Below, piece after piece: positions 40,788 through 48,266 of a stretch of DNA of 64,000 nt. Each line of letters begins with the position of its first letter. Position 1 is the first letter of the stretch. Origin of the DNA: a virus. Below the pieces are notes generated by a model. That model was not told where the DNA came from, did not search any database, and saw only the letters and a list, made by a program, of their open reading frames with translations. The stretch is taken from IMG/VR virus record IMGVR_UViG_3300023184_000103, positions 1 through 64,000 of that record; one strand, written 5' to 3'. Position numbers and translations under genes: made by a program.

Positions 40788-43191
40788 CTACCAAACCCGC
40801 ACCATTGACCAGCTTTACGCTTGGTTTGAGGCAGGTAATCGGGGCAACCCATGCCTTGTCCTGCCTACAGGGTCAGGCAAATCTCACATCATTGCCGCCT
40901 TGTGCAAAGACGCGCTGCAAAGCTGGCCGGAGACGCGCATTCTGATGCTGACCCATGTCCGTGAACTGATTAGCCAGAACGCCGACAAGATGCGTTACCA
41001 CTGGCCGAATGCACCAATGGGCATCTACTCTGCCGGGTTGCGCCAGAAGGAACTTGGGGAGCCAATTACGTTCGCTGGCATTCAATCAGTCAGAAAAAAA
41101 TCCAAAGAAATTGGCCACGTTGACTTGGTTGTTATTGATGAATGCTTTGTTGCTGGAACCAAGATTTCAACACCAAAAGGACAAATAGACATTGACAAAG
41201 TGAGGTGCGATGACTTAGTATTTAATACACGCGGAGTTGGCACGGTAGAGGCCGTTAGCTGCCGTAATGTTTTAGAAACTTTACTTGTGGAACTTGATGA
41301 TGGAACAAAATTTGAATGTACCGGAAATCACCCAATTTTTACTGACTGTGGATGGCAAAAGGCAGAACAATTGGAGGTCGGAACGCATCTTTTCCGCATT
41401 GAAGATATGTCCAGCCTGTGGAGCAGAATTCAGACCTTGGATCAAAAAAGACGACAGCGGAAAAGTAATTTCAGCAATGTCGGAACCATTTTGGAAAAAG
41501 CAAAATCATTGCTCCGTGAAGTGTGCAAAGAAATCACACCCGACGGTGCTGAATGCAGAAGCACGCAAACGAATGCGGGAAACTTTGAAAAGAATCAGGC
41601 ATCAACCTATTCAACGTGGAGGAAACGGGCAATTGCTGCCTTTGCCACAGTTAGCACTGCTTCATGCGTTGGGGGAAGGATGGATAGCAGAATATGCAAT
41701 CAAGACCAAAGCGGGACATTTGAACGGGACATATCCGAATGCGTACAAAGTGGACATTTGCTATCCGGAAAAGATGATTTGCATCGAATTGGATGGGGGG
41801 AGTCACGGCAGCGAAGAGAGGAAAATGCAGGACAGGAAAAAAGACCAATATCTTGCGGGCCTCGGGTGGCGCATGTATCGCATATCAAACGAGAAAGCCC
41901 TGTACTTGTATTCAACCTTCAAGTCAGTGGACATCCTTCTTATTTCGCTAATGGAATAGCTGTACATAATTGTCATCTAGTCAGCCACAAAGACGAAGGC
42001 GGCTATCGGACACTTCTATCGGACATCTATCGGACAAACCCAAATGTGAGGGTGATAGGATTAACCGCTAGCCCCTACCGATTAGGACACGGTTACATCA
42101 CCGACAAGCCAGCCATTTTTGACGCGCTGATTCAACCTACTAGCATTGAGGAATTGATTCACAAGGGGTTTCTATCAACCCTACGCTCTAAACTGACCCG
42201 TACCAAGCTGGAGGTGGACGGGGTGCATAAGCGTGGCGGGGAATACATTGAAGCTGAGTTACAGGCTGCGGTGGACACCATTGACAAGAACCGGCTGGTG
42301 GCCGCTGAGATAGTGCGCTTGGGGCATACCCGCAAGTCTTGGCTGGTGTTTTGCGCTGGGGTTGCCCATGCCCAGCATATTGCCGAGGCATTGAATAACG
42401 AGGGCATCACCACCGAATGCGTGACCGGAGATACACCATCCAATGAGCGTGACCGCATCTTGACCGACTTCAAGGCAGGGCGAATTACAGCATTAACCAA
42501 TGCCAATGTGTTAACGACGGGTTTTGACGCGCCTGGGATTGATTTGATCGCCATGCTGCGCCCTACTATGTCACCCGGCCTGTACGTACAAATGGCGGGT
42601 CGTGGCCTGCGGATCGCGCCCGGTAAAACTGACTGCCTGGTCCTAGACTTTGCAGGCGTAGTTGAACAGCATGGCCCCATTACCGCCGTGAAGCCGCCAC
42701 CAAAAAAGGGTGAGAAGCAGGGCGAAGCGCCAGTAAAGGTGTGCGACCATTGTCAGGAGATCTGCCATCTGAGCGTGAGGGTTTGCCCAGCTTGCGGTGA
42801 GGCATTCCCCGAGCCCGAGCGCCCAGCGCTACGCTTACACAATCATGACATCATGGGCGTGGAAGGCGTGGACATGGAGGTCAGTAGCTGGACATGGCGC
42901 AAGCACATCAGCAGGGCTAGCGGCAAAGAAATGCTCAGTTGCACGTACTATGGCGGCCTATCAGATCTGCCAGTTACTGAGTACTTGGCGGTGACGCACG
43001 ACGGGTATGCAGGGGAGAAGTCGCGCCGATTACTAACTGAAATCGCGCATCATGCCGAGGTCACGCTGGAACATGGCACCGCTGACCTGCACCAGATGGC
43101 GCAGCAAATGACTGAGGGCTTAAAACCATTATCAATAGAATTCAAAAAAGAAGGCAAGTTTTTCACTATACTAAAAAGGACATGGATATGA
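40777..43191 (+). CDS. SF2 DEAH-type helicase interrupted by an intein
   Basis: 804 residues from ATG 40777 (GAGG upstream; overlaps the methyltransferase end). Walker A PTGSGKS (30-36), GIQSV (101-105), motif II DE-[intein]-CH (spliced: DECH), TASP, GFDAPGID and QMAGRGLR of motif VI, then a zinc ribbon (CDHCQEICHL...CPACGEAF). The intein spans residues 123-398, so the extein product is 528 residues. Motif II is split exactly after the catalytic glutamate, so the helicase must be inactive until splicing. Likely unwinds DNA in phage replication or recombination. Confidence 0.9.
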   Translation: MLRDYQTRTIDQLYAWFEAGNRGNPCLVLPTGSGKSHIIAALCKDALQSWPETRILMLTHVRELISQNADKMRYHWPNAPMGIYSAGLRQKELGEPITFAGIQSVRKKSKEIGHVDLVVIDECFVAGTKISTPKGQIDIDKVRCDDLVFNTRGVGTVEAVSCRNVLETLLVELDDGTKFECTGNHPIFTDCGWQKAEQLEVGTHLFRIEDMSSLWSRIQTLDQKRRQRKSNFSNVGTILEKAKSLLREVCKEITPDGAECRSTQTNAGNFEKNQASTYSTWRKRAIAAFATVSTASCVGGRMDSRICNQDQSGTFERDISECVQSGHLLSGKDDLHRIGWGESRQRREENAGQEKRPISCGPRVAHVSHIKRESPVLVFNLQVSGHPSYFANGIAVHNCHLVSHKDEGGYRTLLSDIYRTNPNVRVIGLTASPYRLGHGYITDKPAIFDALIQPTSIEELIHKGFLSTLRSKLTRTKLEVDGVHKRGGEYIEAELQAAVDTIDKNRLVAAEIVRLGHTRKSWLVFCAGVAHAQHIAEALNNEGITTECVTGDTPSNERDRILTDFKAGRITALTNANVLTTGFDAPGIDLIAMLRPTMSPGLYVQMAGRGLRIAPGKTDCLVLDFAGVVEQHGPITAVKPPPKKGEKQGEAPVKVCDHCQEICHLSVRVCPACGEAFPEPERPALRLHNHDIMGVEGVDMEVSSWTWRKHISRASGKEMLSCTYYGGLSDLPVTEYLAVTHDGYAGEKSRRLLTEIAHHAEVTLEHGTADLHQMAQQMTEGLKPLSIEFKKEGKFFTILKRTWI
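41143..41970 (+). mobile_element. Intein (276 residues) in the helicase motif II
   Basis: C1 at residue 123 opens CFVAGTKIST (block A); block B has T182-G-N-H185 (TxxH) in ECTGNHPIFT; the C-terminal block reads VFNLQVSGHPSYFANGIAVHN with the penultimate H and terminal N398, followed by C399 as the +1 nucleophile. All class 1 splicing residues are present. There is no in-frame homing endonuclease domain; instead the middle ~170 residues of this frame are the shadow of a complete endonuclease read in +1 (see 41285). Confidence 0.9.
41285..41959 (+). CDS. DUF559/EDxHD-type homing endonuclease nested out of frame in the intein
   Basis: Up to 224 residues in the +1 frame of the intein, ending 11 nt before the intein does. 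A zinc finger (C42-P-A-C45 ... C76-x-x-x-C80) precedes a PD-(D/E)XK-type core: D157 in YKVDICYPE, E168-x-D170 and H174 in IELDGGSHG, then D183 and KKDQY (D187), and GWRMYRIS near the end. This is the DUF559/Vsr-like nuclease pattern known in homing enzymes. The true start is uncertain: TTG 41285, ATG 41297/41300 or TTG 41399. It would cut intein-free alleles to spread the intein. Confidence 0.8.
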   Translation: MWNLMMEQNLNVPEITQFLLTVDGKRQNNWRSERIFSALKICPACGAEFRPWIKKDDSGKVISAMSEPFWKKQNHCSVKCAKKSHPTVLNAEARKRMRETLKRIRHQPIQRGGNGQLLPLPQLALLHALGEGWIAEYAIKTKAGHLNGTYPNAYKVDICYPEKMICIELDGGSHGSEERKMQDRKKDQYLAGLGWRMYRISNEKALYLYSTFKSVDILLISLME

Positions 43192-43379
43192 GACACCCTG
43201 AACCAGAAATTGTTACAGCTTATAGGGCTACATTAAATGCACCAGTGCCGCAAGTCTGCACGACGTGCGACCACTACACTAAGGACGGGGTTTGCTCACA
43301 ATTTAATGAAGCACCGCCAAAGGAATTTGCTAACGAGCCCGGTGAGTGTAGTTTTTGGGTTTGGGAGGTACCCTTCTAA
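43188..43379 (+). CDS. Small Cys-rich protein
   Basis: 63 residues from ATG 43188 (AAGGA 7 nt upstream, ATGA overlap with the helicase stop). Four cysteines in VCTTCDHYTKDGVCSQF and ECSFW suggest zinc binding. Similar to small proteins next to phage helicases as I recall; function unknown. Confidence 0.62.
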   Translation: MRHPEPEIVTAYRATLNAPVPQVCTTCDHYTKDGVCSQFNEAPPKEFANEPGECSFWVWEVPF

Positions 43380-43669
43380 TGGCAACGATTGGCAAACAAA
43401 TCCGCGCCATTTGCGCCATCATTAACGCTCAGGGTCCAATGACTTACCGACAGGTAGCTGAGCAGCTTCCAATGATTCAACTAACTAATGTACACAAGTG
43501 CTTACAACGCGCCTGTATTTTTAGTATCGTAATATGTAATGAGAAGGTTTACAACTTGTCACCTGACTGGAAGAATACGATTGAACAGTATGAAAAGTTA
43601 AATCGTAAGCCAAAAATTGTCAAAAAGAAGAAAATTATTAATTCAGTATGGAGTCTAGCCAATGTCTGA
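43379..43669 (+). CDS. Small winged-helix-like DNA-binding protein
   Basis: 96 residues from ATG 43379, GGGAGG upstream. Helical N-terminus GKQIRAICAIINAQGPMTYRQ, then VAEQLPMIQLTNVHKCLQRAC reads as a helix-turn-helix pair with a recognition helix, followed by a beta-hairpin-like part and a basic tail (KIVKKKKII). Possible transcription regulator or DNA-binding accessory of the early operon. Inference from fold pattern only. Confidence 0.55.
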   Translation: MATIGKQIRAICAIINAQGPMTYRQVAEQLPMIQLTNVHKCLQRACIFSIVICNEKVYNLSPDWKNTIEQYEKLNRKPKIVKKKKIINSVWSLANV

Positions 43670-44042
43670 TTCTTTACCAAGTGAGCACCTTGAACAGGTC
43701 AGATTAGTCTCATGGTTTCGGCGAAGTTACCCTGATGTTCGTATATTTGCGGTGCCAAATGGCGGTTATCGAGGTATTGGCCAAGGCATTTCTTTGAAGG
43801 CTGAAGGAGTTAGCTCTGGCGTTCCTGACCTTTTTATCCCTGCCTGGATATGCTGGATAGAAATGAAGCGCAGCACCGGCGGCGTGGTGTCACCGGTTCA
43901 AAAGGACTGGATAGCTTACCTCAAAGGTATTGGCCATCAAGTCATTGTTGGCTGGGGCTTTGAGGATGCCAAGCGTCAGGTTTTAGAACTGAACTCATCT
44001 TTAGGAACAAACTTACTTACTGTCACCCAGACCCAGGCTTGA
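43662..44042 (+). CDS. VRR-NUC family nuclease
   Basis: 126 residues. VRR-NUC signature: EHLEQVRLVSWFRRSYPDV, then FAVPNGG, LKAEGVSSGVPDLFIP (D56) and WIEMKR (E67-x-K69), with SPVQKDWIAYLKGIGHQV at the end. These PD-(D/E)XK enzymes act on branched DNA; in phages they are thought to resolve or trim replication intermediates. Last gene of the rightward early block, converging with the leftward gene at 43976 by 67 nt. Confidence 0.86.
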   Translation: MSDSLPSEHLEQVRLVSWFRRSYPDVRIFAVPNGGYRGIGQGISLKAEGVSSGVPDLFIPAWICWIEMKRSTGGVVSPVQKDWIAYLKGIGHQVIVGWGFEDAKRQVLELNSSLGTNLLTVTQTQA

Positions 44043-44182
44043 CACTTACCTTGATCAAGGTCATCGTATGTGAATCCCTCCTCTGGACCCTCATTGCTAA
44101 TGTCAATGACAACCTGCCCGTCTTCCACCTCCGCCCCCATTTCCGGCTTAAACCGTGCTTCGCAACAATATTCAGTGTCCAT
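43976..44182 (-). CDS. Small acidic protein
   Basis: 68 residues. Acidic, with EARFKPEMGAEVEDGQVV and ending FVPKDEFSSK. Its 3' end overlaps the VRR-NUC gene on the other strand. Last gene of the leftward cassette starting at 45454. Function unknown. Confidence 0.58.
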   Translation of the reverse strand: MDTEYCCEARFKPEMGAEVEDGQVVIDISNEGPEEGFTYDDLDQGKCQAWVWVTVSKFVPKDEFSSKT

Positions 44183-44324
44183 GCTTTTCCCCTTCCCATT
44201 GGCTATCTATCCAGTCAGTTGGGTCATGTGGTTCGTAGTACAAGTATTCCATGGCCTCCTGACGGCACCAGCCATAAAGGGACATCAGGTGCCGAATCTT
44301 GTCAGTAATGTCATGGTCTAGCAT
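44172..44324 (-). CDS. 50-residue small protein
   Basis: ATG 44324 overlaps the stop of the previous gene; its own stop overlaps the next start by 11 nt. Helical opening MLDHDITDKIRHLMSLYGW, then a tyrosine/proline-rich part (MEYLYYEPHDPTDW). Looks like a compact globular or peptide-like early factor. Function unknown. Confidence 0.57.
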   Translation of the reverse strand: MLDHDITDKIRHLMSLYGWCRQEAMEYLYYEPHDPTDWIDSQWEGEKHGH

Positions 44325-44605
44325 TCTCCACTCCCGTTGCACTTAAAGCAAACAGCTTCCTCAGAATTGCTTTCGCCAGATCCGTTGCAAGCCGAGCAAA
44401 TGTCAAGCTCATCGTTATAGGAATCATTACTTGGAACTGGCTCAATGTTGAAGGGACTAGACTCAAGCCCCATCATTTTGCAGTAGTCAGCATGGTCAAG
44501 GTAGCCAGCCTCGCCACAGAACTCATCCAGAACATCGTTAAGAGAGTCAGCATCTGACTCAAATTCCACAGAAGTTTTGTTGTCTTGCCAAATTTGGTAT
44601 TTCAT
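44318..44605 (-). CDS. Small protein with DnaJ-like zinc motifs
   Basis: 95 residues from ATG 44605, chosen for AAGGA 7 nt upstream; ATG 44632 overlaps the previous stop and is an alternative. C-terminal CSACNGSGE and CFKCNGSGE give two CxxCxGxG repeats as in DnaJ-type zinc fingers. Acidic N-terminal part. Could bind unfolded protein or simply zinc; role unknown. Confidence 0.6.
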   Translation of the reverse strand: MKYQIWQDNKTSVEFESDADSLNDVLDEFCGEAGYLDHADYCKMMGLESSPFNIEPVPSNDSYNDELDICSACNGSGESNSEEAVCFKCNGSGEC

Positions 44606-44628
44606 GATGGTGTCCTTGGTTGGGGCGA

Positions 44629-44958
44629 TCATGCTGCCACCAACTCAGTGACGGCAATAACTTGACCATCTTTACGGATGGCTGTAGCGCCCGTTGCTGG
44701 AGCATAAACATTGACCGTGCCGGTCGGCAGAGCAGCCAAGACCATTCCGCTGACGATGCAGGGCAGCGGGACGCCGTTGTCGTCGCGCACAAGACCCGTC
44801 ACCGGGCCATAGCTGTTGCGGACAACAGAAACACCTGCCACCACCTCGCCTGTTAGCGTAGCAATGGTGGAAACACGGGCAAGCTGGCCCGAAGGTGGGA
44901 ATGTCACATCACCAGCAGGCGTCCGCAGGGTGATAGCGTGGGGGGTCAAATTAATCAT
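44629..44958 (-). CDS. Conserved small phage protein
   Basis: 109 residues. MINLTPHAITLRTPAGDV with FPPSGQLARVS, then a small beta core with GPVTGLVRDDNGVPLPCIV, ending in GATAIRKDGQVIAVTEL. Common in phages and prophages as I recall (NLTPHA signature); function unknown. GGAGA ribosome binding site. Confidence 0.66.
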   Translation of the reverse strand: MINLTPHAITLRTPAGDVTFPPSGQLARVSTIATLTGEVVAGVSVVRNSYGPVTGLVRDDNGVPLPCIVSGMVLAALPTGTVNVYAPATGATAIRKDGQVIAVTELVAA

Positions 44959-45170
44959 AAAAAATCTCCTGCTGCGTAGCGACCAGTTTTGTCAAACCCT
45001 TGGCGGTCAATTCCCCAAACGTCATAGCCCTCGGCGTCAAAATGTCCATCGTGGCTAGCACCAAGGCGGTCAAACCCTTGCGCGTCAAAGCCAGCCGAGT
45101 CGTAACCATCAGCGTCAATGACGCCAGTGGTTACAGATATTGGGGGCCATACTTGTCCCGGCGTTCTCAT
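44955..45170 (-). CDS. GFD-repeat protein
   Basis: 71 residues. Pentapeptide-like repeats of the form D-x-x-G-[FY]-D-x-x-G: DADGYDSAGFDAQGFDRLG and DAEGYDVWGIDRQGFDKTG. Acidic and aromatic. Possibly a small repeat-folded binding protein; related repeats occur in phage hypothetical proteins. Function unknown. Confidence 0.62.
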   Translation of the reverse strand: MRTPGQVWPPISVTTGVIDADGYDSAGFDAQGFDRLGASHDGHFDAEGYDVWGIDRQGFDKTGRYAAGDFL

Positions 45171-45454
45171 GCCATCTCTCCCAACTGCTCACGGGCAGCA
45201 GCTAGCTCAGTTGCCGACAGCGGGGAGCCATCGGCGTGATAGACACGGGCGTTACCGCCCTCGCCGCCCAGATCAAACCAATTTGCCACGATGGTGGCTA
45301 GACTGGTTGACCGACGGGCTACTCTGTCAGAGTAACCCGAGACCCCTGCGTCATTGACGCAGAGGATGTAGCCGCCCTTACTGGCGGCGTGGATGGTTGG
45401 GGTCTGTGCAACCCCGTTAACAAATTTGGTCACTGTGACGGGTGATGAGTACAT
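45167..45454 (-). CDS. Small protein of unknown function
   Basis: 95 residues, AAGGA ribosome binding site. Beta-type N-terminus (VTVTKFVNGVAQTPTI), then SGYSDRVARRSTSLATIV and a helical end (LSATELAAAREQLG). First gene of the leftward cassette from the control region at 45.5 kb. No family recognised. Confidence 0.58.
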   Translation of the reverse strand: MYSSPVTVTKFVNGVAQTPTIHAASKGGYILCVNDAGVSGYSDRVARRSTSLATIVANWFDLGGEGGNARVYHADGSPLSATELAAAREQLGEMA

Positions 45455-45578
45455 GATGTTGTCCTTGGGTTAAGACCCTGTGCAAAGTGCTGGGGTATGG
45501 ATAGAGTGTAACTGATTTTGATGCGTGCAACAAGTTTTATTGCATTATTTTCTAGGTGTTTACCCTAGTAAGGTTGTT

Positions 45579-45669
45579 AGGGTTTACCCTTACATAGTTT
45601 GCATAGTTCATGCATAGTGCAACTATGCAAATATTGGCAAAACATAGGGTATACCCTTACATACTTTGC
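45579..45669. repeat. Pair of 24-nt direct repeats
   Basis: Copies at 45579-45602 and 45646-45669 match at 22 of 24 positions. Each starts with a GGGT-x-TACCC element; the second contains the perfect palindrome GGGTATACCC. A third, weaker relative (TTTACCCTAG) lies just left at 45559. They are good candidates for repressor or initiator binding sites. Confidence 0.6.
45598..45631. repeat. Inverted repeat
   Basis: TTTGCATAGTT (45598-45608) is complementary to AACTATGCAAA (45621-45631), loop of 12 nt. Confidence 0.6.
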
Positions 45670-45695
45670 ACACACTCCTTTAGGAGTGTGCAAAG
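45664..45695. repeat. Hairpin with 14-bp stem
   Basis: CTTTGCACACACTCCT pairs with AGGAGTGTGCAAAG, with a 2-nt bulge in the left arm and a TT loop. No T tract follows, so it is more likely an operator or replication element than a terminator. Confidence 0.6.
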
Positions 45696-45748
45696 TGTGT
45701 ATCCCTATGCGGACGAAATAGTGCAATGTTTGTTAGTAGGCACTAACA

Positions 45749-45844
45749 TTACGGGGTCATGTTCCAAAAGTACCAAATCATCGGAAAACTAAAAAGAACA
45801 GCAGCAAACATGGCTTGCAAAAGTTGGGTCAGGAACTTCTTCAT
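45749..45844 (-). CDS. Possible 31-residue membrane peptide
   Basis: ATG 45844, weak GAG upstream. Begins MKKFLTQLLQAMFAAVLF and ends YFWNMTP: basic start then a single membrane segment. Typical of small phage membrane or leader peptides, but without clear ribosome binding site or paralogue. Confidence 0.35.
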   Translation of the reverse strand: MKKFLTQLLQAMFAAVLFSFPMIWYFWNMTP

Positions 45845-45931
45845 GGCGCATCTCAAGTGTCACGGCAACATCGCCGTTCTAACAGTGTAAAAGATTTTGT
45901 AGCAAGTGAAGTTATTTTTAGGATAAAAATT

Positions 45932-45946
45932 TTGATGGGGTACAAT
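45932..45946 (+). promoter_or_regulatory. Late/packaging operon promoter
   Basis: TACAAT (45941-45946) preceded by GGGG; no clear -35. The transcript leader before the terminase gene is short. The GGGGT-A-x-AAT form resembles elements at 57269 and 17451. Confidence 0.45.
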
Positions 45947-45979
45947 CTGTAACAGACAATCTGACCGAAAGGGTTGATT

Positions 45980-46462
45980 ATGCAATTACGAACTGCTAGA
46001 AAAGATGGACCGGATAAAGGCGGCGCTCTGCCTGGGTCAAACAATGGCGGTGGTGCTAGGCCGGGAAGCACACGTCCTGCTGGGTCAGGTCGACAACCTG
46101 GGACTCCTAACAAGGTGACTCTGACCGCCAAACTGGCGATTGCTGAGTTTGTTGACGGCAATGCCCATCGATTGACCGGCTGGCTTGATGCCGTGGCTGA
46201 AGGCACCCCGCAGCTTGATGCTAAAGGTCAACAGGTTTATGATCAGGACGGCAACAAGGTCTATGTGACTCGGCCAAACCCTGAACGTGCATTCAACCTG
46301 TTCCAAAGCGTGGTTGAGTATCACGTGCCTAAGTTGGCTCGCAGTGAGATTAGCGGACCCGGCGGTGGCGTGATACCGATTGCTGCGGTTGATCTTAAGG
46401 GACTGAGTGATGTAGAGCTTGATACTATGCAACAACTCTTGTCCAAGGCGGCGGGTCAATGA
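45980..46462 (+). CDS. Small terminase subunit-like protein
   Basis: 160 residues from ATG 45980 (AAAGGG six bases upstream; TTG 45974 is an alternative). The N-terminal basic linker GSTRPAGSGRQPGTPNKV is the standard opening of many phage small terminases, followed by helical DNA-binding and oligomerisation segments. It lies two genes before the large subunit. It likely recognises the packaging site. Assignment is from motif and position. Confidence 0.72.
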   Translation: MQLRTARKDGPDKGGALPGSNNGGGARPGSTRPAGSGRQPGTPNKVTLTAKLAIAEFVDGNAHRLTGWLDAVAEGTPQLDAKGQQVYDQDGNKVYVTRPNPERAFNLFQSVVEYHVPKLARSEISGPGGGVIPIAAVDLKGLSDVELDTMQQLLSKAAGQ

Positions 46463-46692
46463 ATGATTTTAAAAAGAATCTTTTCTCGCAAGGGCAAACA
46501 CTGTTTACCCAAAATGAGTTTAATCAAGCTATTTCTGAAGTTAGAGAAGAAATAGTTAATATGGCAATCCAAGCGACCCACATGGCTGTGGCCATGGAAC
46601 GTGAAGCCTGCGCAACGCTTGCTGACAATTGTTTGGACATTGAGAAACTAGGCGAACAGATCCGCAACAGAATACCCGCCCAACGTCAATGA
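46459..46692 (+). CDS. Small helical protein
   Basis: 77 residues, 4-nt overlaps with both terminase genes. Helical with FNQAISEVREEIVNMAIQ and AMEREACATLADNCLD. Similar small ORFs often separate terminase genes. Function unknown. Confidence 0.58.
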   Translation: MNDFKKNLFSQGQTLFTQNEFNQAISEVREEIVNMAIQATHMAVAMEREACATLADNCLDIEKLGEQIRNRIPAQRQ

Positions 46693-48266
46693 ACGCCCCT
46701 CTCAGCCCGGCAGCAATGCTTGGCATGGTCAAGTATGAGCAAGACCGCCGTAAGGCTGAGGGAAGCCTGTATGACTTTGTTAAGCAATCATGGCATGTCG
46801 TTGAGCCTGGCATACCATTTGTGGCAAGCTGGCATATCCAAGAGATCTGCGAGCACCTTGAAGCCATTTCTAGTGGCGACATTCGGCGGCTGCTAATTAA
46901 TATACCGCCTAGGCATTCCAAGTCAACCATCGTATCGGTCATGTGGCCGATGTGGGAATGGCTAAATACGCCAGAGGCAAAGTTCTTGTGCGCCAGTTAC
47001 GCAGGCAACCTGTCTATCCGAGACAACCTTAAGGCTCGGCGCTTGGTGCAGTCACCTTGGTATCAAGAGCGTTGGGGCAGTCTGTTTGAACTGTCTGGCG
47101 ACCAGAACGCCAAGCAGCGGTTTGAGAACTCCAAGACCGGCTACCGCATAGCTACCTCACCGGGAGGTATGGCAACCGGCGAGGGTGGCTCTCGGCTGGT
47201 GCTGGACGATCCCCACGGGGCTCAAGAGGCCCAGTCCGATGCCATGCGTGAGAGTACGCTGGAATGGTTTGACATGGTCTGGTCAACACGGCTTAACAAC
47301 CCCAAGACTGATGCCATGGTGGTGGTGATGCAGCGGCTGCACGAGCGTGACATCAGCGGCCACATACTCGAGGACATCAAGGGCTGGGAGCATATCTGCA
47401 TTCCTGCCGAGTGGGACGGCAAGGTGCGACGGACGGTGCTGGGTCCATACGACCCACGCACAAAGAAGGGCGAGCTCATCTGCCCTGAGCGCTTTGGCGA
47501 GAAAGAGATCACGGCACTCAAGCAGCTGCTCGGCTCGTACGGTACAAGCGGACAATTGCAGCAGGATCCTGTGCCAAGTACCGGCGGCCTGCTCAAGACC
47601 GACTTCTTTGAACTCTGGCCACACGCTGACCGGCTACCGCAGTACGAGTACATACTTCAGAGTTATGACTGTGCATTCACCGAAAAGACCACCGGCGATC
47701 CGACGGCTTGCACAGTCTGGGGCATTTTTACGCACAACAAAGAGCGGCACTGCATGTTGCTTGATGCATGGGATGAGCACTTGAGCTATCCTGACTTGAG
47801 GACAAAGGCGGTCAAGGACTGGACGACTGAGTATGGTGGCGACAATAATAGTGGCGCTGGAATGCCGACTCGTGCTCGGCGACCCGACAGGATCCTAGTC
47901 GAGGCCAAAGCCAGTGGGCAGTCGCTGCTGCAAGATTTAAGATTAGCCAGAGTGCCGGCCATAGGATATAATCCGGGTAATGCCGACAAAGTAAGCCGCG
48001 CTCATCAAGCGGCACCCACTCTGGAGCTTGGACTATTGTGGATACCCGAGTCAAAGCGCAACCCTGGACAGCCCGTCAGCTGGGCAGCGTCATTCCTCAA
48101 ACAGCTTACCAAGTTCCCATTGGCCGAGCATGACGACTATGTGGACACATTTACTCAGGCTATTATCTACCTCAAGAATGACGGCTGGTTTGAACTGCCA
48201 CAAGCCAAAGACGTTGATGAACGTAAGCCTAGAAACAAAGACAAGGTGAACCCCTATGCCGCGTGA
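46689..48266 (+). CDS. terL: Terminase large subunit
   Basis: 525 residues. ATPase: Walker A-like PPRHSKST (73-80), Walker B LVLDDPHG (170-176, D173/D174), YAG context of the translocation domain. Nuclease: YDCAF near residue 318 and HDDYVDTF near the C-terminus provide the acidic RNase H-fold residues. It cuts concatemeric DNA and pumps it into the prohead. ATGA overlap upstream; the next gene starts inside its 3' end. Confidence 0.95.
   Translation: MNAPLSPAAMLGMVKYEQDRRKAEGSLYDFVKQSWHVVEPGIPFVASWHIQEICEHLEAISSGDIRRLLINIPPRHSKSTIVSVMWPMWEWLNTPEAKFLCASYAGNLSIRDNLKARRLVQSPWYQERWGSLFELSGDQNAKQRFENSKTGYRIATSPGGMATGEGGSRLVLDDPHGAQEAQSDAMRESTLEWFDMVWSTRLNNPKTDAMVVVMQRLHERDISGHILEDIKGWEHICIPAEWDGKVRRTVLGPYDPRTKKGELICPERFGEKEITALKQLLGSYGTSGQLQQDPVPSTGGLLKTDFFELWPHADRLPQYEYILQSYDCAFTEKTTGDPTACTVWGIFTHNKERHCMLLDAWDEHLSYPDLRTKAVKDWTTEYGGDNNSGAGMPTRARRPDRILVEAKASGQSLLQDLRLARVPAIGYNPGNADKVSRAHQAAPTLELGLLWIPESKRNPGQPVSWAASFLKQLTKFPLAEHDDYVDTFTQAIIYLKNDGWFELPQAKDVDERKPRNKDKVNPYAA

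Larger units (their letters stand above)
45455..45979. promoter_or_regulatory. Divergent control region with repeats
   Basis: A 525-nt mostly non-coding stretch between the leftward cassette and the packaging operon. It is AT-rich, holds two imperfect 24-nt direct repeats, three inverted repeats and at least one promoter. The only plausible ORF is a 31-residue membrane peptide (45749-45844, minus). Candidate roles: regulation of the late switch, or origin of replication. Confidence 0.6.

Noticed and set aside
42159-42680. Antisense ORF opposite the helicase C-terminal half
   Set aside because: No motif, no start signals, and conserved helicase motifs on the other strand explain the open frame.
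45610-45792. Plus-strand 60-codon ORF in the control region
   Set aside because: No ribosome binding site and it runs through inverted repeats; peptide has no coherent composition.
47222-47653. ORFs on the minus strand and in +1 inside the terminase gene
   Set aside because: Short, with low-complexity content and no ribosome sites; unlike the nested ORFs at 39259 and 41285 they show no recognisable motif.
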